Positions 16,688 through 27,358 are shown, numbered from the stretch's first letter. The stretch: 33,826 bases of DNA from Anaerolineae bacterium (GCA_028275445.1 JAPWUQ010000007.1:1-33826); one strand, 5' to 3'. The notes: generated by a model from the letters alone, not told the origin. Program-made: numbers and translations.

Positions 16688-17463
16688 TTCACCCTAACTC
16701 CTTCGAAGTGTTCTGGCGCGTATCCATCGGCATACCGCACGGCCACCAGACATAGCCCTTGTGCGGGCGCCGGCGGGCTGGTCTGCGAGCGGTCTCGCGA
16801 CGCAAAGCGCCGCGCAAACTCCTCCCCGCTCATATTCCCCAGCCCCACCTGCAGGGCCGTGCCAACGATACAGCGCACCATCGTTCGCAAAAACCCGTTG
16901 GCCTCGATATCCATCCACACCAGGGAGCCCTCGCGGTGCCACTCGATGCGGTAGACCTGGCGCACCGTGGACTCCCCCTGCGTGGGCGTGCCGAAGGTGG
17001 CAAAATCGTGCGCTCCCACCAGCAAACGGGTCACTTCCGCCATCGCCTGCACGTCCAGTGCCTGCGGGACGTGCCAGGCATAGCGACAGCGGAGCGGCGA
17101 GCGAATCGGCTCGTTCCAGATTTGGTAACGATACAGCCGGCTCAGCGCATCATAGCGCGGGTGAAACCCCGCCGGCGCCTCATCCAGCCGCCGCACCGCG
17201 ATGTCCTCCGGCAGGAGGGCGTTCATCCCCTGGTGCAGTTCCTGAAGCGAGTGGGACCAGTTCGTATCGAACGCGATCACCTGCCCCAGGGCGTGCACGC
17301 CGGCGTCGGTGCGGCCGGCGGCCAGAATCCGCACATCTTCTTGTGTTAACCGCCGTAAAACGGCCTCGATCTCTCCCTGAACCGTCAGCGCATTCGCCTG
17401 GCGCTGGAATCCCGCGTACCGTGTGCCGTCATACTCCACGATGGCCCGCAATCGGAGCGCCAT
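16684..17463 (-). CDS. truA: tRNA pseudouridine(38-40) synthase
   Basis: [84 protein letters not shown]. Confidence 0.95.
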   Translation of the reverse strand: MALRLRAIVEYDGTRYAGFQRQANALTVQGEIEAVLRRLTQEDVRILAAGRTDAGVHALGQVIAFDTNWSHSLQELHQGMNALLPEDIAVRRLDEAPAGFHPRYDALSRLYRYQIWNEPIRSPLRCRYAWHVPQALDVQAMAEVTRLLVGAHDFATFGTPTQGESTVRQVYRIEWHREGSLVWMDIEANGFLRTMVRCIVGTALQVGLGNMSGEEFARRFASRDRSQTSPPAPAQGLCLVAVRYADGYAPEHFEGVRVK

Positions 17464-17477
17464 CGCCTGCCTCGACC

Positions 17478-17849
17478 TTATTCGACCAGCTCCAGCAGGA
17501 CCATCTCAGCGCCGTCCCCCTGCCGGCGGCCCAGCTTCAGGACCCGCGTGTAGCCGCCCGGCCGCTCCAGGTAGCGCGGCGCAATCTCCTCAAACACCTT
17601 CTTCACCACCTGCGGGTCATTCAGGCGGGCCGCCACCAGCCGGCGGGCATGAAGCGCATAGCTCTCATCCTTCAGGCCCTTCTTGGCAATGGTGATCAGC
17701 TTCTCCGCCGAGGGACGGATGGCCTCCGCCTTCGCCTCGGTGGTGCGGATCTTGCCATGCCGGAGCAGTTCCGTCGTCAGGTTGCGGAACAGCGCTTGTC
17801 TATGTCCAGTCGAACGACTCAGCTTTTTTCCTGCGACTCGATGCCTCAT
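17478..17849 (-). CDS. rplQ: 50S ribosomal protein L17
   Basis: MRHRVAGKKLSRSTGHRQALFRNLTTELLRHGKIRTTEAKAEAIRPSAEKLITIAKKG...PRYLERPGGYTRVLKLGRRQGDGAEMVLLELVE. Confidence 0.96.
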   Translation of the reverse strand: MRHRVAGKKLSRSTGHRQALFRNLTTELLRHGKIRTTEAKAEAIRPSAEKLITIAKKGLKDESYALHARRLVAARLNDPQVVKKVFEEIAPRYLERPGGYTRVLKLGRRQGDGAEMVLLELVE

Positions 17850-17901
17850 TGGTCATTCCCCCCATGACGTCATAAATCCACGCCAGACCTGATGGACAGG
17901 C

Positions 17902-18963
17902 CTACTCCAGCTCCTCGTCCTCGATGTAGTCCTCGTCCTCTTCCAGCTCTTCCTCTTCTTCTTCCGATGCGGCCCGAGCGGAGGCCGAGGGCGTATAATC
18001 GATGTAGGACAGGAACCCCTTGGACTGCAAGATGGTGAGCAGTTCGCTGAGCGACTTCCGCCCAAAGTTGCGGATAGCCAGCAGTTCATCCTCGCCCTGC
18101 TCCAGCATGTGCAGGATTTCCCCGACGGTGGAGATGCCGGCGCGCTTCAGGCAGTTGAACGCCCGCACCGACAGCCCCAGGTCCTCGATGGGCATGCGCG
18201 CCACCTTGCTGGGGATGCGCTCCTTCTTCTCTTCCGGCTCGACCACGCTCACCGGTACTTCCTGAAGGCGCGCGATGCGGGAGAACTGCTCCACCAGGAT
18301 GCGCGCGCTTTCGATCAGGGCCGCCTCTGGCGTGATGGTGCCGTCGGTCCAGATTTCCATGACCAGGCGGTCATAGTTGGTCATCTGTCCGACGCGGGTG
18401 CGGGTGACCTGGAAGTTCGCCTTGCGCACGGGGCTGAAGATGGCGTCCACCGGGATCTCCCCGATGGGCAGTTTGCCCCGCTCCTCCGCCGGCGAATACC
18501 CCCGCCCCCGGCTGACCACCATCTCGATATCCAGATTGACTTCGTTGGAATCCGCCGTCAGCAAATGCAGTTCCGGATTCACCACCTCCACCTGCGAGGG
18601 GCACTGCAGATCCGCCGCGGTCACCTCCCCTTCCTGCGTGACGCTCAGGTAAATCCGGTACGATTCATCGGTATCCGAGTGAATCTTGAAGCGCAGTTGC
18701 TTCACGTTCAAAATAAACGCGGTCATATCCTCTTTCACGTGAGGGATGGTCGCGAACTCGTGCGGCACATCGCTCACGCGAATGGAAGTCACTGCAGCCC
18801 CGGGTAAAGACGAGAGCAGGACGCGGCGCAGGGCGTTTCCCAGCGTGATCCCATAGCCGCTCTCCAATGGGCTGATGACAAAGCGCCCATACTGCTGAGA
18901 GCTCGCTTCACACTCGATTTGGGGCAGTACTTGCGTTAACAAAGAACTATCCTCCTTATGCAC
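17902..18963 (-). CDS. rpoA: DNA-directed RNA polymerase subunit alpha (with acidic C-terminal tail)
   Basis: LESGYGITLGNALRRVLLSSLPGAAVTSIRV, EDMTAFILNVKQL, alpha-CTD IEDLGLSVRAFNCLKRAGISTVGEIL...IRNFGRKSLSELLTIL; tail ASEEEEEELEEDEDYIEDEELE. Confidence 0.97.
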   Translation of the reverse strand: MHKEDSSLLTQVLPQIECEASSQQYGRFVISPLESGYGITLGNALRRVLLSSLPGAAVTSIRVSDVPHEFATIPHVKEDMTAFILNVKQLRFKIHSDTDESYRIYLSVTQEGEVTAADLQCPSQVEVVNPELHLLTADSNEVNLDIEMVVSRGRGYSPAEERGKLPIGEIPVDAIFSPVRKANFQVTRTRVGQMTNYDRLVMEIWTDGTITPEAALIESARILVEQFSRIARLQEVPVSVVEPEEKKERIPSKVARMPIEDLGLSVRAFNCLKRAGISTVGEILHMLEQGEDELLAIRNFGRKSLSELLTILQSKGFLSYIDYTPSASARAASEEEEEELEEDEDYIEDEELE

Positions 18964-18980
18964 AGCTCATGCTTGCAGGC

Positions 18981-19019
18981 GGGTGGGGCCGGCCGGCGCA
19001 CTGCCGGCGCCGTCCCACC
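18981..19019. other. GC-rich imperfect hairpin in rpsD-rpoA spacer
   Basis: GGTGGGGCCGGCCGGCGCACTGCCGGCGCCGTCCCACC; outer GGTGGG/CCCACC arms and inner GCCGGC-rich arms in a 68-nt noncoding spacer. Confidence 0.5.
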
Positions 19020-19031
19020 ACCTATCAAGGC

Positions 19032-19667
19032 TTAACGGCTGTAGTACTCCACGATGAGCTGTTCGTTGAGACGCACGTCGATCTGCTCGCGCCGCGGCAC
19101 CTCGAGCACCTTGGCCGCCACCCGCTGGGGGTCCAGCGACAGCCACTCGGGCGGCTGGTGCTTCATCAGGTGATCCATGCGCTCGCGGAAGTAGGTCAGC
19201 CGGCGCGCACGCTCCGTGATGGAAACCACATCCCCGGGCTTCACCAGCGCCGACGGGATGTTGGTCTTCCGCCCGTTCAGCGTGATATGTCCGTGCAGGA
19301 CAAGCTGGCGCGCCTGGGCGCGCGAATCCGCCAGCCCCATGCGGAAGACGACGTTATCCAGCCGCGACTCCAGCAGGGCCAGCAGGTTTGCACCCGTCAG
19401 GCCCGGCATGCGCTCGGCCTCTTCGAAGTAGCGCCGGAACTGCCGCTCCAGCACGCCGTAGATGCGGCGGGCGCGCTGTTTCTCGCGAAGCTGAATGGCG
19501 AAGTCCGATTCCTTCCGGCGCCAGCGCTGGCTGGGGCCGTGCTGGCCGGCCGGATAATTCCGCCGCTCAAAGGCGCATTTCGACGTATAGCACCGTTCGC
19601 CTTTCAAGTATAACTTCTGACCCTCTCGGCGACACAGCTTGCAGACTGGTCCCGTATACCTAGCCAT
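19032..19667 (-). CDS. rpsD: 30S ribosomal protein S4 (Cys-rich N-terminus)
   Basis: [44 protein letters not shown]...[31 protein letters not shown]. Confidence 0.96.
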   Translation of the reverse strand: MARYTGPVCKLCRREGQKLYLKGERCYTSKCAFERRNYPAGQHGPSQRWRRKESDFAIQLREKQRARRIYGVLERQFRRYFEEAERMPGLTGANLLALLESRLDNVVFRMGLADSRAQARQLVLHGHITLNGRKTNIPSALVKPGDVVSITERARRLTYFRERMDHLMKHQPPEWLSLDPQRVAAKVLEVPRREQIDVRLNEQLIVEYYSR

Positions 19668-19721
19668 TTTGCCTCCTGCTTGTCAACAAATCCCCTGCCG
19701 ATAACAGAATACGCGGAATCA

Positions 19722-20114
19722 TTACACGCGCCGCTTCTTCGGCGGCCGACAGCCGTTGTGCGGGATGGGCGTCACATCGGTGATGGAGCGCACCCGCAGG
19801 CCGGCGCTCTGGATGGAGCGGATGGCCGCCTCGCGCCCAGGACCCGGTCCCTTGACAAAGACGTCCACTTCCTGCATGCCCATATCCTGGGCCAGCTTGG
19901 CCGCCTCCACCGCCGCCTGCTGGGCGGCAAAGGGCGTGCTCTTGCGCGAGCCCTTGAAGCCCACGGAGCCGGCGCTCTTCCAGCCCAACACGTTCCCCTT
20001 CGGGTCCGTGATGGTCACAATCGTATTGTTGAACGATGCCTGGATATGCACCTGCCCGACGGGCACAATCCGCTTTTCCCGGCGAGCTGTCTTTTTTCGC
20101 CTGACTGGTGACAT
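19722..20114 (-). CDS. rpsK: 30S ribosomal protein S11
   Basis: [68 protein letters not shown]...[15 protein letters not shown]; start chosen at ATG 20114. Confidence 0.96.
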   Translation of the reverse strand: MSPVRRKKTARREKRIVPVGQVHIQASFNNTIVTITDPKGNVLGWKSAGSVGFKGSRKSTPFAAQQAAVEAAKLAQDMGMQEVDVFVKGPGPGREAAIRSIQSAGLRVRSITDVTPIPHNGCRPPKKRRV

Positions 20115-20177
20115 TGTTCCTCCTGCGTCAAACCGCTGTTCTGCTGAACATCCAGATGGTGATGCGTACCAACATCT

Positions 20178-20208
20178 CATGCCGGGCGGCCAGGGCCGCG
20201 CCGGCATG
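20178..20208. other. strong hairpin in rpsM-rpsK spacer
   Basis: CATGCCGGGCGGC CAGG GCCGC(G)CCGGCATG; 13 bp paired with one bulge. Confidence 0.6.
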
Positions 20209-20236
20209 CCCAGGGCCCGCGGGGAGCCCCCAGGGC

Positions 20237-20620
20237 TTACTTCTTGGCCCGCGAGCGCTTGCGGCCGGCGACCGTCTTGCGCGGACCGCGCTTCGTGCGC
20301 GCATTGGTGCGGGTGCGCTGGCCGCGCACGGGCAGGTTGCGCCGATGCCGCAGTCCACGATAACAGCCGATTTCCATCAGCCGCTTGATGTTCATGGACA
20401 CTTCGCGGCGCAGGTCACCCTCCACCTTATATTCCCGGTCGATGATCTCGCGGATGCGGCCGATCTCCGCCTCCGTCAAGTCCTTCACCCGGGTGTCCGG
20501 ATTGACGTTCGCCTTCTGCAAAATCTTGTTGCTGGAGGTTCGCCCGATGCCGTAGATGTAGGTCAGGGCAATCTCCACCCGCTTATCTCGAGGTAAGTCT
20601 ACCCCAGCAATACGTGCCAT
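20237..20620 (-). CDS. rpsM: 30S ribosomal protein S13
   Basis: [34 protein letters not shown]...[36 protein letters not shown]. Confidence 0.97.
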   Translation of the reverse strand: MARIAGVDLPRDKRVEIALTYIYGIGRTSSNKILQKANVNPDTRVKDLTEAEIGRIREIIDREYKVEGDLRREVSMNIKRLMEIGCYRGLRHRRNLPVRGQRTRTNARTKRGPRKTVAGRKRSRAKK

Positions 20621-20713
20621 TCCTTTTTTCCTCCACTAACTGGCCATTGACAAGATTAAGGTACGCTCCCCGCAGGAAGCCGGCCGAAACCCCTTCCGCC
20701 TTCCCTGGCCAAC

Positions 20714-20827
20714 TTATCCCTGGCGCTGTTTGTGCTTCGGGTTGGTGCAGATCACCCGCACGATACCCCGCCGGCGGATGATCTTGCAGTTGGCACAGCG
20801 TCTCTTGACTGATGGTCGCACTTTCAT
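20714..20827 (-). CDS. rpmJ: 50S ribosomal protein L36 (zinc-type)
   Basis: Not in the ORF track (37 aa); reverse-strand translation [37 protein letters not shown]. Confidence 0.95.
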   Translation of the reverse strand: MKVRPSVKRRCANCKIIRRRGIVRVICTNPKHKQRQG

Positions 20828-20855
20828 CGTCGTATCTCCTTCGTTCGCCTGCTGT

Positions 20856-21635
20856 CTATAAACGTGTCAATATTTCCGCTTCGCCATCGCGCACCACGAT
20901 GGTGTGCTCGAAATGTGCCGACAGGCTCCCATCATACGTCACGACGGTCCAGCCATCGGCCAGCACCCGGGTGCGCCAATCTCCGACGTTCACCATCGGC
21001 TCCAGGGCGAGGGTCATGCCGGCCCTCAGCCGCACACCGCGGCCCGGCTCCCCGAAATTGAGCACCTGAAGCCCCTCATGCATCTCCCGGCCGATGCCGT
21101 GGCCGGTGTATTCCCGCACGACAGAGAAGCCGCGCGATTCGACGTAGCTCTGAATGGCGTGGGAGATATCTCCCAGCCGGTTGCCGGCCCGCGCTGCGGC
21201 GATGCCGGCGTACAGCGCCCCTTCCGTGACCTCCATCAGCCGCCGGGCAAGGTCCGAAACCTTCCCCACCGGCACCGTGATGGCCGCGTCGCCGTGATAG
21301 CCCTGGTAAATGGCACCCACATCCACCGAGAGAATCTGCCCCTCTTCCAGCACCCGCTGGCGGGATGGGATGCCGTGCACTACCTCATTGTCCACGGAGG
21401 CGCAGATGGTCGCCGGAAAGGGCGGACGGTCACTGCCGCCGTCGTATCCCTTGAAGGAGGGAATGCCTCCCTCTGCCCGGATGATGCGCTCCGCCAGCTC
21501 ATCCAGCTCGCCCGTGGTGATGCCAGGGCGCACCTGCTCGCGGATCGCCTCCAGCACCTTGGCGACGATCTGGCCGGCCCGCCGCATGAGAGCGATCTCT
21601 CGCTCCGACTTGATGACAATGCCGGCCACGTTCAC
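20856..21635 (-). CDS. map: type I methionyl aminopeptidase
   Basis: [92 protein letters not shown]. Confidence 0.96.
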   Translation of the reverse strand: MNVAGIVIKSEREIALMRRAGQIVAKVLEAIREQVRPGITTGELDELAERIIRAEGGIPSFKGYDGGSDRPPFPATICASVDNEVVHGIPSRQRVLEEGQILSVDVGAIYQGYHGDAAITVPVGKVSDLARRLMEVTEGALYAGIAAARAGNRLGDISHAIQSYVESRGFSVVREYTGHGIGREMHEGLQVLNFGEPGRGVRLRAGMTLALEPMVNVGDWRTRVLADGWTVVTYDGSLSAHFEHTIVVRDGEAEILTRL

Positions 21636-22315
21636 GCATGGCCTCCGAGCACCGGCTCCAGCGCCGCCTCCACTGCCTGGCGAACCGATTCGACATCCTG
21701 CTCGCCGTCAATCTCGACCAGCAGGCCCCGCTCCTTGAAGTACTCGATGAGCGGTGCGGTCTGTTCCAGGTAAACCCGGATGCGCCGGCGTTGGGTCTCC
21801 GGCTGGTCGTCGGGGCGCTGATACAGCTCCCCGCCGCAGACATCGCAGATGCCGGGCTGTTTGGGCGGGTTAAAGCGCTCATGGTACACCGCGCCGCACT
21901 GCCGGCAGGTCCAGCGCCCGCCCAACCGCTCCAGCAAAGTCGCCTCGCTCGCCCGGATGTACAGCACCAGGGCCAGCCGGGAGCCGCGCTCCGCCAGCGC
22001 CTTCTCCAGAGCCTTCGCCTGCTCGATGGTCCGCGGGAAGCCGTCCAACAGGGCGCCGCCGGCGCAGTCCGGCTGGGACAGGCGCTCCATGACCATGGCG
22101 ATGGTCACATCGTCCGGCACCAGCTCGCCCCGGTCCATATAGCTCTTGGCCAGCTTGCCCAGTTCCGTCTGGTTGGCGATGGCCGCCCGGAACAGGTCGC
22201 CCGACGCCACATGAGGGATGCCCAGCTTTTCGGTCAGGAACGCCGCCTGGGTGCCCTTGCCGGCGCCCGGCGCCCCTAACAGCAAGATGTACAGCGGATC
22301 ATGTGAGCCAGCCAT
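21632..22315 (-). CDS. adk: adenylate kinase (with zinc-finger-like LID)
   Basis: LLLGAPGAGKGTQAAFLTEKLGIPHVASGDLFRAAI, LLDGFPRTIEQAKAL, LID GGRWTCRQCGAVYHERFNPPKQPGICDVCGGELYQRPDD. Confidence 0.96.
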   Translation of the reverse strand: MAGSHDPLYILLLGAPGAGKGTQAAFLTEKLGIPHVASGDLFRAAIANQTELGKLAKSYMDRGELVPDDVTIAMVMERLSQPDCAGGALLDGFPRTIEQAKALEKALAERGSRLALVLYIRASEATLLERLGGRWTCRQCGAVYHERFNPPKQPGICDVCGGELYQRPDDQPETQRRRIRVYLEQTAPLIEYFKERGLLVEIDGEQDVESVRQAVEAALEPVLGGHA

Positions 22316-22342
22316 GTGCGCCCCCGCGAGACCAGCGGATAT

Positions 22343-23641
22343 TTATTTCTTAATGAACCCTTCATAGTGGCGCATCAACAACTGCGCCTCCAACTGCTTC
22401 AGGGTATCCAACACCACGCCCACCACGATCAGCAGGCCGGTGCTGGTGATCAACATGGTGCCCGTTTCCGTCACGTCACGCACCAGCCAGGGCAGGATGG
22501 CCACGCCGGCCAGGAACAGCGCGCCCACCAGGGTGATGCGCTGGAGCACGCCGTTGAGATACTCTTCCGTCTGCTTGCCGGGGCGAATGCCCGGGATAAA
22601 GCCGCCCTGCCGCTGAAGCACTTCCGGCAGGTTCTGCTGTCGGAAGACCACGTCGGTATAGAAGTACGTGAACCCGATCACCAGGAAGAAGTACAGGATC
22701 CAGTACAGGTTGCCGTTCGGGCTGAAAGCACTGCTGATGGCCGTCGCCACCTTCGATACGAACTGCGACTGCGAGTTGACGAAGTAGCTGGCGATGGTGC
22801 CCGGGAAGAGCATCAGGCTCTGGGCGAAGATGAGCGGGATCATGCCGGCCGTGTTCACCCGGATGGGAATATGGGTGCTCTGGCCGCCGGCGATCCGCAG
22901 GCGGTTGCCGCGCATCGCCATGACCCGCTTGCCGTACTGCACCGGGATGCGGCGCTGTCCCTCCTGCACCACCACGATGACCGCCACGGTGATGACCGTC
23001 ACCACCACAAACACCAGCAGAGACCATGGGTTGGCGATCAGGTTCGCCGCGATGCGCTGGGGGATGCGGGCCACGATGCCGCCGAAGATGATGATGGACA
23101 CACCGTTCCCCACGCCGCGCTCGGTGATCAGATCGCCCAGCCAGACGGCCACCATGGTGCCAGCGGTCAGCGTGGCGATGGTCGAAAGCGTCGCCAGCCA
23201 GTGCTCTGCCGTGAACCCGAACGCCGGCATCAGCCCCTGCTGTTTCAGGATCGAAGACTGCCCAAAGGCCTGCAGGGCCGCTAACGGCACCGTCAGGTAA
23301 TATGTATACCGATTGAGTTTGTTGCGCCCTTCCTCGCCCTCTTTGGCGAGCTTCTCCAACTGCGGGATGAGCGGCATCAGCAACTGCAGGATGATGGACG
23401 CTGTGATGTACGGGTAGACGCCCATGGCCATGACAGAAAAGTTGGCCATGGCGCCGCCGGAGAACAGGTCCAGCATGCCTAACAGTTGGTTGCTCTCAAA
23501 CAGCCGGGCCAGGCCGGCCGCATCCACACCCGGCACCGGCACATGCGATGCCAGCCGATAGATGACCAGGATCCCCAGGGTGAAGAGGATCTTTTTGCGC
23601 AGATCCGGCAGTCGAAACGCGTTCGCAACCGCTTGTAGCAT
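22343..23641 (-). CDS. secY: protein translocase subunit SecY
   Basis: KKILFTLGILVIYRLASHVPVPGVD, LGMLDLFSGGAMANFSVMAMGVYPYITASIILQLL, GRNKLNRYTYYLTVPLA, GGQSTHIPIRVNTAGMIPLIFAQSLMLFPG, RQGGFIPGIRPGKQTEEYL. Confidence 0.97.
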   Translation of the reverse strand: MLQAVANAFRLPDLRKKILFTLGILVIYRLASHVPVPGVDAAGLARLFESNQLLGMLDLFSGGAMANFSVMAMGVYPYITASIILQLLMPLIPQLEKLAKEGEEGRNKLNRYTYYLTVPLAALQAFGQSSILKQQGLMPAFGFTAEHWLATLSTIATLTAGTMVAVWLGDLITERGVGNGVSIIIFGGIVARIPQRIAANLIANPWSLLVFVVVTVITVAVIVVVQEGQRRIPVQYGKRVMAMRGNRLRIAGGQSTHIPIRVNTAGMIPLIFAQSLMLFPGTIASYFVNSQSQFVSKVATAISSAFSPNGNLYWILYFFLVIGFTYFYTDVVFRQQNLPEVLQRQGGFIPGIRPGKQTEEYLNGVLQRITLVGALFLAGVAILPWLVRDVTETGTMLITSTGLLIVVGVVLDTLKQLEAQLLMRHYEGFIKK

Positions 23642-23698
23642 CCTGATGGGCCTCCATTCCCCATCTCCGCCGGCGCTTCCGCCGGCGAGAGCACTCCA

Positions 23699-24151
23699 TT
23701 ACTCCAGCGGCAGGACCTCCACCGTGCCGCCGGCGGCCTCGATCTTCGCCCGCGCGCTCTCCGAGAAGCGGTGCGCCTTGACCGTCAGCGGGCGGTCCAC
23801 CTCGCCGCGGCCCAGGATGACCACCGGCTTCTTGGCCGATTTGATGACGCCGGCCGCCGCCAGGGTCTCAGGCGTGACCACACTGCCGGCCTCGAAGACA
23901 TCCAGTCGCTCCAGGTTCACCGGCGTGTATTCGACCCGGAAGATATTGACGAAGCCGCGCTTGAAGGGAAGCCGGCGCACCAGGGGGAGCTGACCGCCCT
24001 CGAAGTACGGCGGCTTCACCCCACCACTGCGGGCGCGCTGGCCTTTCGTGCCCCGGCCGGCGGTCTTGCCGTGGCCGGAGGAAATGCCGCGTCCCACGCG
24101 CTTTCGATCTTTCTTGGAGCCCGGCAAGGGCCGCAGTTCATGCAGTTTCAT
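23699..24151 (-). CDS. rplO: 50S ribosomal protein L15
   Basis: [67 protein letters not shown]. Confidence 0.97.
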   Translation of the reverse strand: MKLHELRPLPGSKKDRKRVGRGISSGHGKTAGRGTKGQRARSGGVKPPYFEGGQLPLVRRLPFKRGFVNIFRVEYTPVNLERLDVFEAGSVVTPETLAAAGVIKSAKKPVVILGRGEVDRPLTVKAHRFSESARAKIEAAGGTVEVLPLE

Positions 24152-24189
24152 AATGTCTCCACCTCACGTACGCCCAACTCGCTTGCCCG

Positions 24190-24402
24190 TTATTCGGCAA
24201 CTTCCACTTCTTCCACCGTCACCAGATGGCTGACCTTGGCAATCATGCCGCGAATCACCGGGGTATCGTCATGCTCGACGGTCTGGCCCCGCCGCTTCAG
24301 ACCCAGGGCGCGGATAGTGCCGCGCTGGGGCTGTTTGGCGCCGATCAGGCTTTTCACCCAGGTGATGCGGAGCCGCTTCTTCGTCGCAACCGTGTTAGCC
24401 AT
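24190..24402 (-). CDS. rpmD: 50S ribosomal protein L30
   Basis: [70 protein letters not shown]; start trimmed to ATG 24402. Confidence 0.93.
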   Translation of the reverse strand: MANTVATKKRLRITWVKSLIGAKQPQRGTIRALGLKRRGQTVEHDDTPVIRGMIAKVSHLVTVEEVEVAE

Positions 24403-24937
24403 TGGCCTTCCTCCGCTTCCAGTGTGGCAGGACACGGGAGACCGGCACCTTGCGCCGGCGGGCCACTTCCTCCACATCCTGAAGCTGGCACAGCCCGTTC
24501 CAGGTGGCAAAGGCCACGTTCAGGATGTTGGAACAGCCCAGCGACTTGCTCAGGATGTCGCGATAGCCGGCGGCCTCCAGGACGGCGCGCACCGCGCCGC
24601 CGGCGATGATGCCGGTACCGGGCGAGGCCGGCTTCAGCAGAACCACCGCCGCATCCTGGCGGCCGATCACCTCATGCGGGATGGTGGTGTCCACCATGGC
24701 CACCTTGCGCATATTCTTGCGGGCGCGCTCCGTCGCCTTGCGGATGGCATCGGGCACTTCCGCCGCCCGGCCGATGCCCAGGCCCACGCGCCCTTTGTTA
24801 TCGCCAACCACCACCACCGCACGGATGCGGAAGCGCCGGCCGCCCTTGATGACCTTGGCTGTGCGCGTGATATGGATCACCCGCTCGTCAAGACCCTCTT
24901 CTTCGCCGTACGCCTGTTCTTCAGTCCAATCCTGCAT
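24395..24937 (-). CDS. rpsE: 30S ribosomal protein S5
   Basis: [61 protein letters not shown]...[25 protein letters not shown]; start taken as ATG 24937 (MQDW). Confidence 0.95.
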   Translation of the reverse strand: MQDWTEEQAYGEEEGLDERVIHITRTAKVIKGGRRFRIRAVVVVGDNKGRVGLGIGRAAEVPDAIRKATERARKNMRKVAMVDTTIPHEVIGRQDAAVVLLKPASPGTGIIAGGAVRAVLEAAGYRDILSKSLGCSNILNVAFATWNGLCQLQDVEEVARRRKVPVSRVLPHWKRRKANG

Positions 24938-24989
24938 TGATATTCCTCCAACTTGGCTCCCGCCGTGTTGCAGGGTGATGCTCACCCGG

Positions 24990-25358
24990 CTAGAATTCGA
25001 GACCAGCCTCGCGCGAGCCTTCGGCCAGCGCCTTCACCCGACCGTGGTAGGGGTAGCCGCCGCGATCGAACACCACCTGCTTGATGCCGGCGGCCAGCGC
25101 CCGCTCCGCCACCACCTTCCCCACCAGGCGGGCCTGCTCGGTCTTCGGCAGTCCCTTGATCAGCTCGCGCACCTTCGGATCGATGGTGGACGCGGACACC
25201 AGCGTATGGCCGCGCGTGTCATCGATGATCTGCGCATAAATATGATTGAGGCTGCGAAAGACGTTCAAACGCGGGCGCTCTGGCGTGCCAAATACTTTCT
25301 TGCGCACGCGTTCATGACGCCGTTTGCGAGCTGCGTGTGCCTTCAATTCCTTTCCCAT
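24990..25358 (-). CDS. rplR: 50S ribosomal protein L18
   Basis: [50 protein letters not shown]...[27 protein letters not shown]. Confidence 0.96.
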   Translation of the reverse strand: MGKELKAHAARKRRHERVRKKVFGTPERPRLNVFRSLNHIYAQIIDDTRGHTLVSASTIDPKVRELIKGLPKTEQARLVGKVVAERALAAGIKQVVFDRGGYPYHGRVKALAEGSREAGLEF

Positions 25359-25435
25359 TCTTGACCTCCGCAGTGCCGGCGGCCCACTGCCGCCTGCACA
25401 TCTCCAAGTCCTGACTTCCGTCTCGAGAACGCCGC

Positions 25436-26011
25436 TTACTTCTTGCCGCCCTTGCCGCCTTTGCCGCCCTTACCAGCTTTGCCGGCCTTCAGGCGCACCA
25501 CCTCGTCGGCATAGCGCACGCCCTTGCCCTTGTACGGCTCCGGCGGACGCACCGCCCGGATCTTCGCCGCGACCTGGCCAACCAGCTCTTTGTCGATCCC
25601 TTCCACCTGGAAGTCGCGGCCGCCCTTGTCCACGGAGAAGGTGATGCCAGGCGGCGGCAGGAACTCCACCGGGTGGGAATAGCCCACGCTCAGCACCAGG
25701 GCGTTGCCGCGCATTTCCACGCGATAGCCGACGCCCTGGACCTGCATGCGCTTGACAAAGCCCTTGGACACGCCCTCCACCATGTTGGCCAGCAGGGCGC
25801 GCGTCAGGCCGTGCAGGGCGCGATGCCGGCGGGAATCGGTCGGCCGGGTGACCTTAAGCTGGTTGTCCTCCAGCGTGATCTGTATATCCGGCGAAAAGGT
25901 GCGTTCGAGTTCCCCCTTCGGCCCTTTGACCCGCACGCGATTGGTGCGAGGGTCAATCTCGACCGTGACGCCCTTGGGCAAAGGGATTGGTAATCGCCCA
26001 ATTCTTGACAC
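25436..26011 (-). CDS. rplF: 50S ribosomal protein L6 with Gly/Lys-rich C-terminal tail
   Basis: [19 protein letters not shown]...[12 protein letters not shown]...[25 protein letters not shown]...[39 protein letters not shown] 26011 with GGAGG seven nt upstream is the preferred start. Confidence 0.94.
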   Translation of the reverse strand: MSRIGRLPIPLPKGVTVEIDPRTNRVRVKGPKGELERTFSPDIQITLEDNQLKVTRPTDSRRHRALHGLTRALLANMVEGVSKGFVKRMQVQGVGYRVEMRGNALVLSVGYSHPVEFLPPPGITFSVDKGGRDFQVEGIDKELVGQVAAKIRAVRPPEPYKGKGVRYADEVVRLKAGKAGKGGKGGKGGKK

Positions 26012-26063
26012 TTTCACACCTCCAATCGCTCGGCTGTCGCCGGCTGTGACTTCGACAGCCAGA

Positions 26064-26465
26064 TTACCAGACATAGCACAGGATTTCACCGCCAACGCCC
26101 AGCCGGCGCGCCTTCTGGTCGCTCATAATCCCCTTCGAGGTGGACAGGATGGCAATGCCCAGCCCGCTCCGCACCCAGGGGATCTCATCCCGGCGCACGT
26201 ACATGCGCCGGCCAGGCTTGCTGACCCGCCGCAACGCCGTGATCACCGGCTGGCGCCGCTCATCATAGCGAAGCTGGATGCGCAGGAGCATATAGGCCCG
26301 CTTCGGATCGCGCACCAGTTGATAATCCTCAATGAAGCCCTCTTCCTTCAGCACGCGCGCGATCTCCTGCTTCACCTTAGACGAGGGCACCACCACAAAA
26401 GGATGGCGAGCCATCGCCGCGTTACGAATGCGAGTCAACATGTCCGCAATTGGATCCGTATGCAT
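26064..26465 (-). CDS. rpsH: 30S ribosomal protein S8
   Basis: [45 protein letters not shown]...[52 protein letters not shown]. Confidence 0.96.
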   Translation of the reverse strand: MHTDPIADMLTRIRNAAMARHPFVVVPSSKVKQEIARVLKEEGFIEDYQLVRDPKRAYMLLRIQLRYDERRQPVITALRRVSKPGRRMYVRRDEIPWVRSGLGIAILSTSKGIMSDQKARRLGVGGEILCYVW

Positions 26466-26534
26466 CGAAATTCTCTCCTCCAGAGCCACTTCAGCTAAGG
26501 GACTTGGCCGGTGCGGGACATCCGTCCGCGTGCC

Positions 26535-26717
26535 TTACCAGCTCGACTTCACCACGCCGGGGATCTGACCCTCCCAGGCGAAGCGGCGGAAGCAGATGCG
26601 GCACATTTTGAAGCGGCGCATATAGCCGCGCGGCCGGCCGCAGATCTGACAGCGGTTCCGCACACGAACGGCATATTTCCGGCGCTGTTCCCGATACATC
26701 ATGCACTTCTTGGCCAC
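26535..26717 (-). CDS. rpsN: 30S ribosomal protein S14 type Z (zinc-binding)
   Basis: [60 protein letters not shown]; CxxC pairs. Confidence 0.96.
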   Translation of the reverse strand: MAKKCMMYREQRRKYAVRVRNRCQICGRPRGYMRRFKMCRICFRRFAWEGQIPGVVKSSW

Positions 26718-26759
26718 GTTCTCTCTCCTCTTCAGCGCGTCGTGATGCGCAGTGTCCTG

Positions 26760-27317
26760 TTATTCCACCAGCGTCTCGGGCTGGCGGAACGGCATACCCA
26801 TCAACTGCAGCAGCCGGCGGGCTTCCTCGTCGGTCTTCGCCGTGGTCACGATGGTGATCTCCATGCCGCGGACCTTATCGATCTTGTTGTAATCGATCTC
26901 CGGGAAGACCAACTGCTCCCGAATGCCCAGGGTGTAATTCCCCCGGCCGTCGAAGGAATCGGGCGAGACGCCCCGGAAGTCCCTCTGGCGCGGCAGGGCC
27001 ACGTTGATCAGGCGGTCCAGGAAGTCGTACATGCGGTTGCCGCGCAGGGTCACCTTGACGCCGATGGGGTTGCCGGCGCGCAGTTTGAAGCCGGCGATGG
27101 ACTTCTTGGCCCGCGTGATGATGGGTTTCTGGCCGGTGATGATGGCCAGGTCCTCGCTGGCCGCGTCCAGCGCCTTGGCGTTCTGCAGTGCCTCGCCCAG
27201 CCCGATATTGACCACCACCTTCACCAGGCGCGGGACTTCCATAATGTTCCGATATTTGAACTCCCGCATCAGCACGGGCACGATTTCTTCTCGGTACTTA
27301 TCTTTCAATCTCGGCAT
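26760..27317 (-). CDS. rplE: 50S ribosomal protein L5
   Basis: [43 protein letters not shown]...[44 protein letters not shown]; start trimmed to ATG 27317. Confidence 0.96.
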   Translation of the reverse strand: MPRLKDKYREEIVPVLMREFKYRNIMEVPRLVKVVVNIGLGEALQNAKALDAASEDLAIITGQKPIITRAKKSIAGFKLRAGNPIGVKVTLRGNRMYDFLDRLINVALPRQRDFRGVSPDSFDGRGNYTLGIREQLVFPEIDYNKIDKVRGMEITIVTTAKTDEEARRLLQLMGMPFRQPETLVE

Positions 27318-27358
27318 ATTGCTCTCCTGCTTTCGCCGCTGATGGTCTGCCGGCGGCA

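Noticed and set aside
20646-20690. TTGACA on the plus strand in the rpsM-rpmJ spacer as a promoter
   Set aside because: No acceptable -10 at 16-18 nt and no plus-strand gene downstream.
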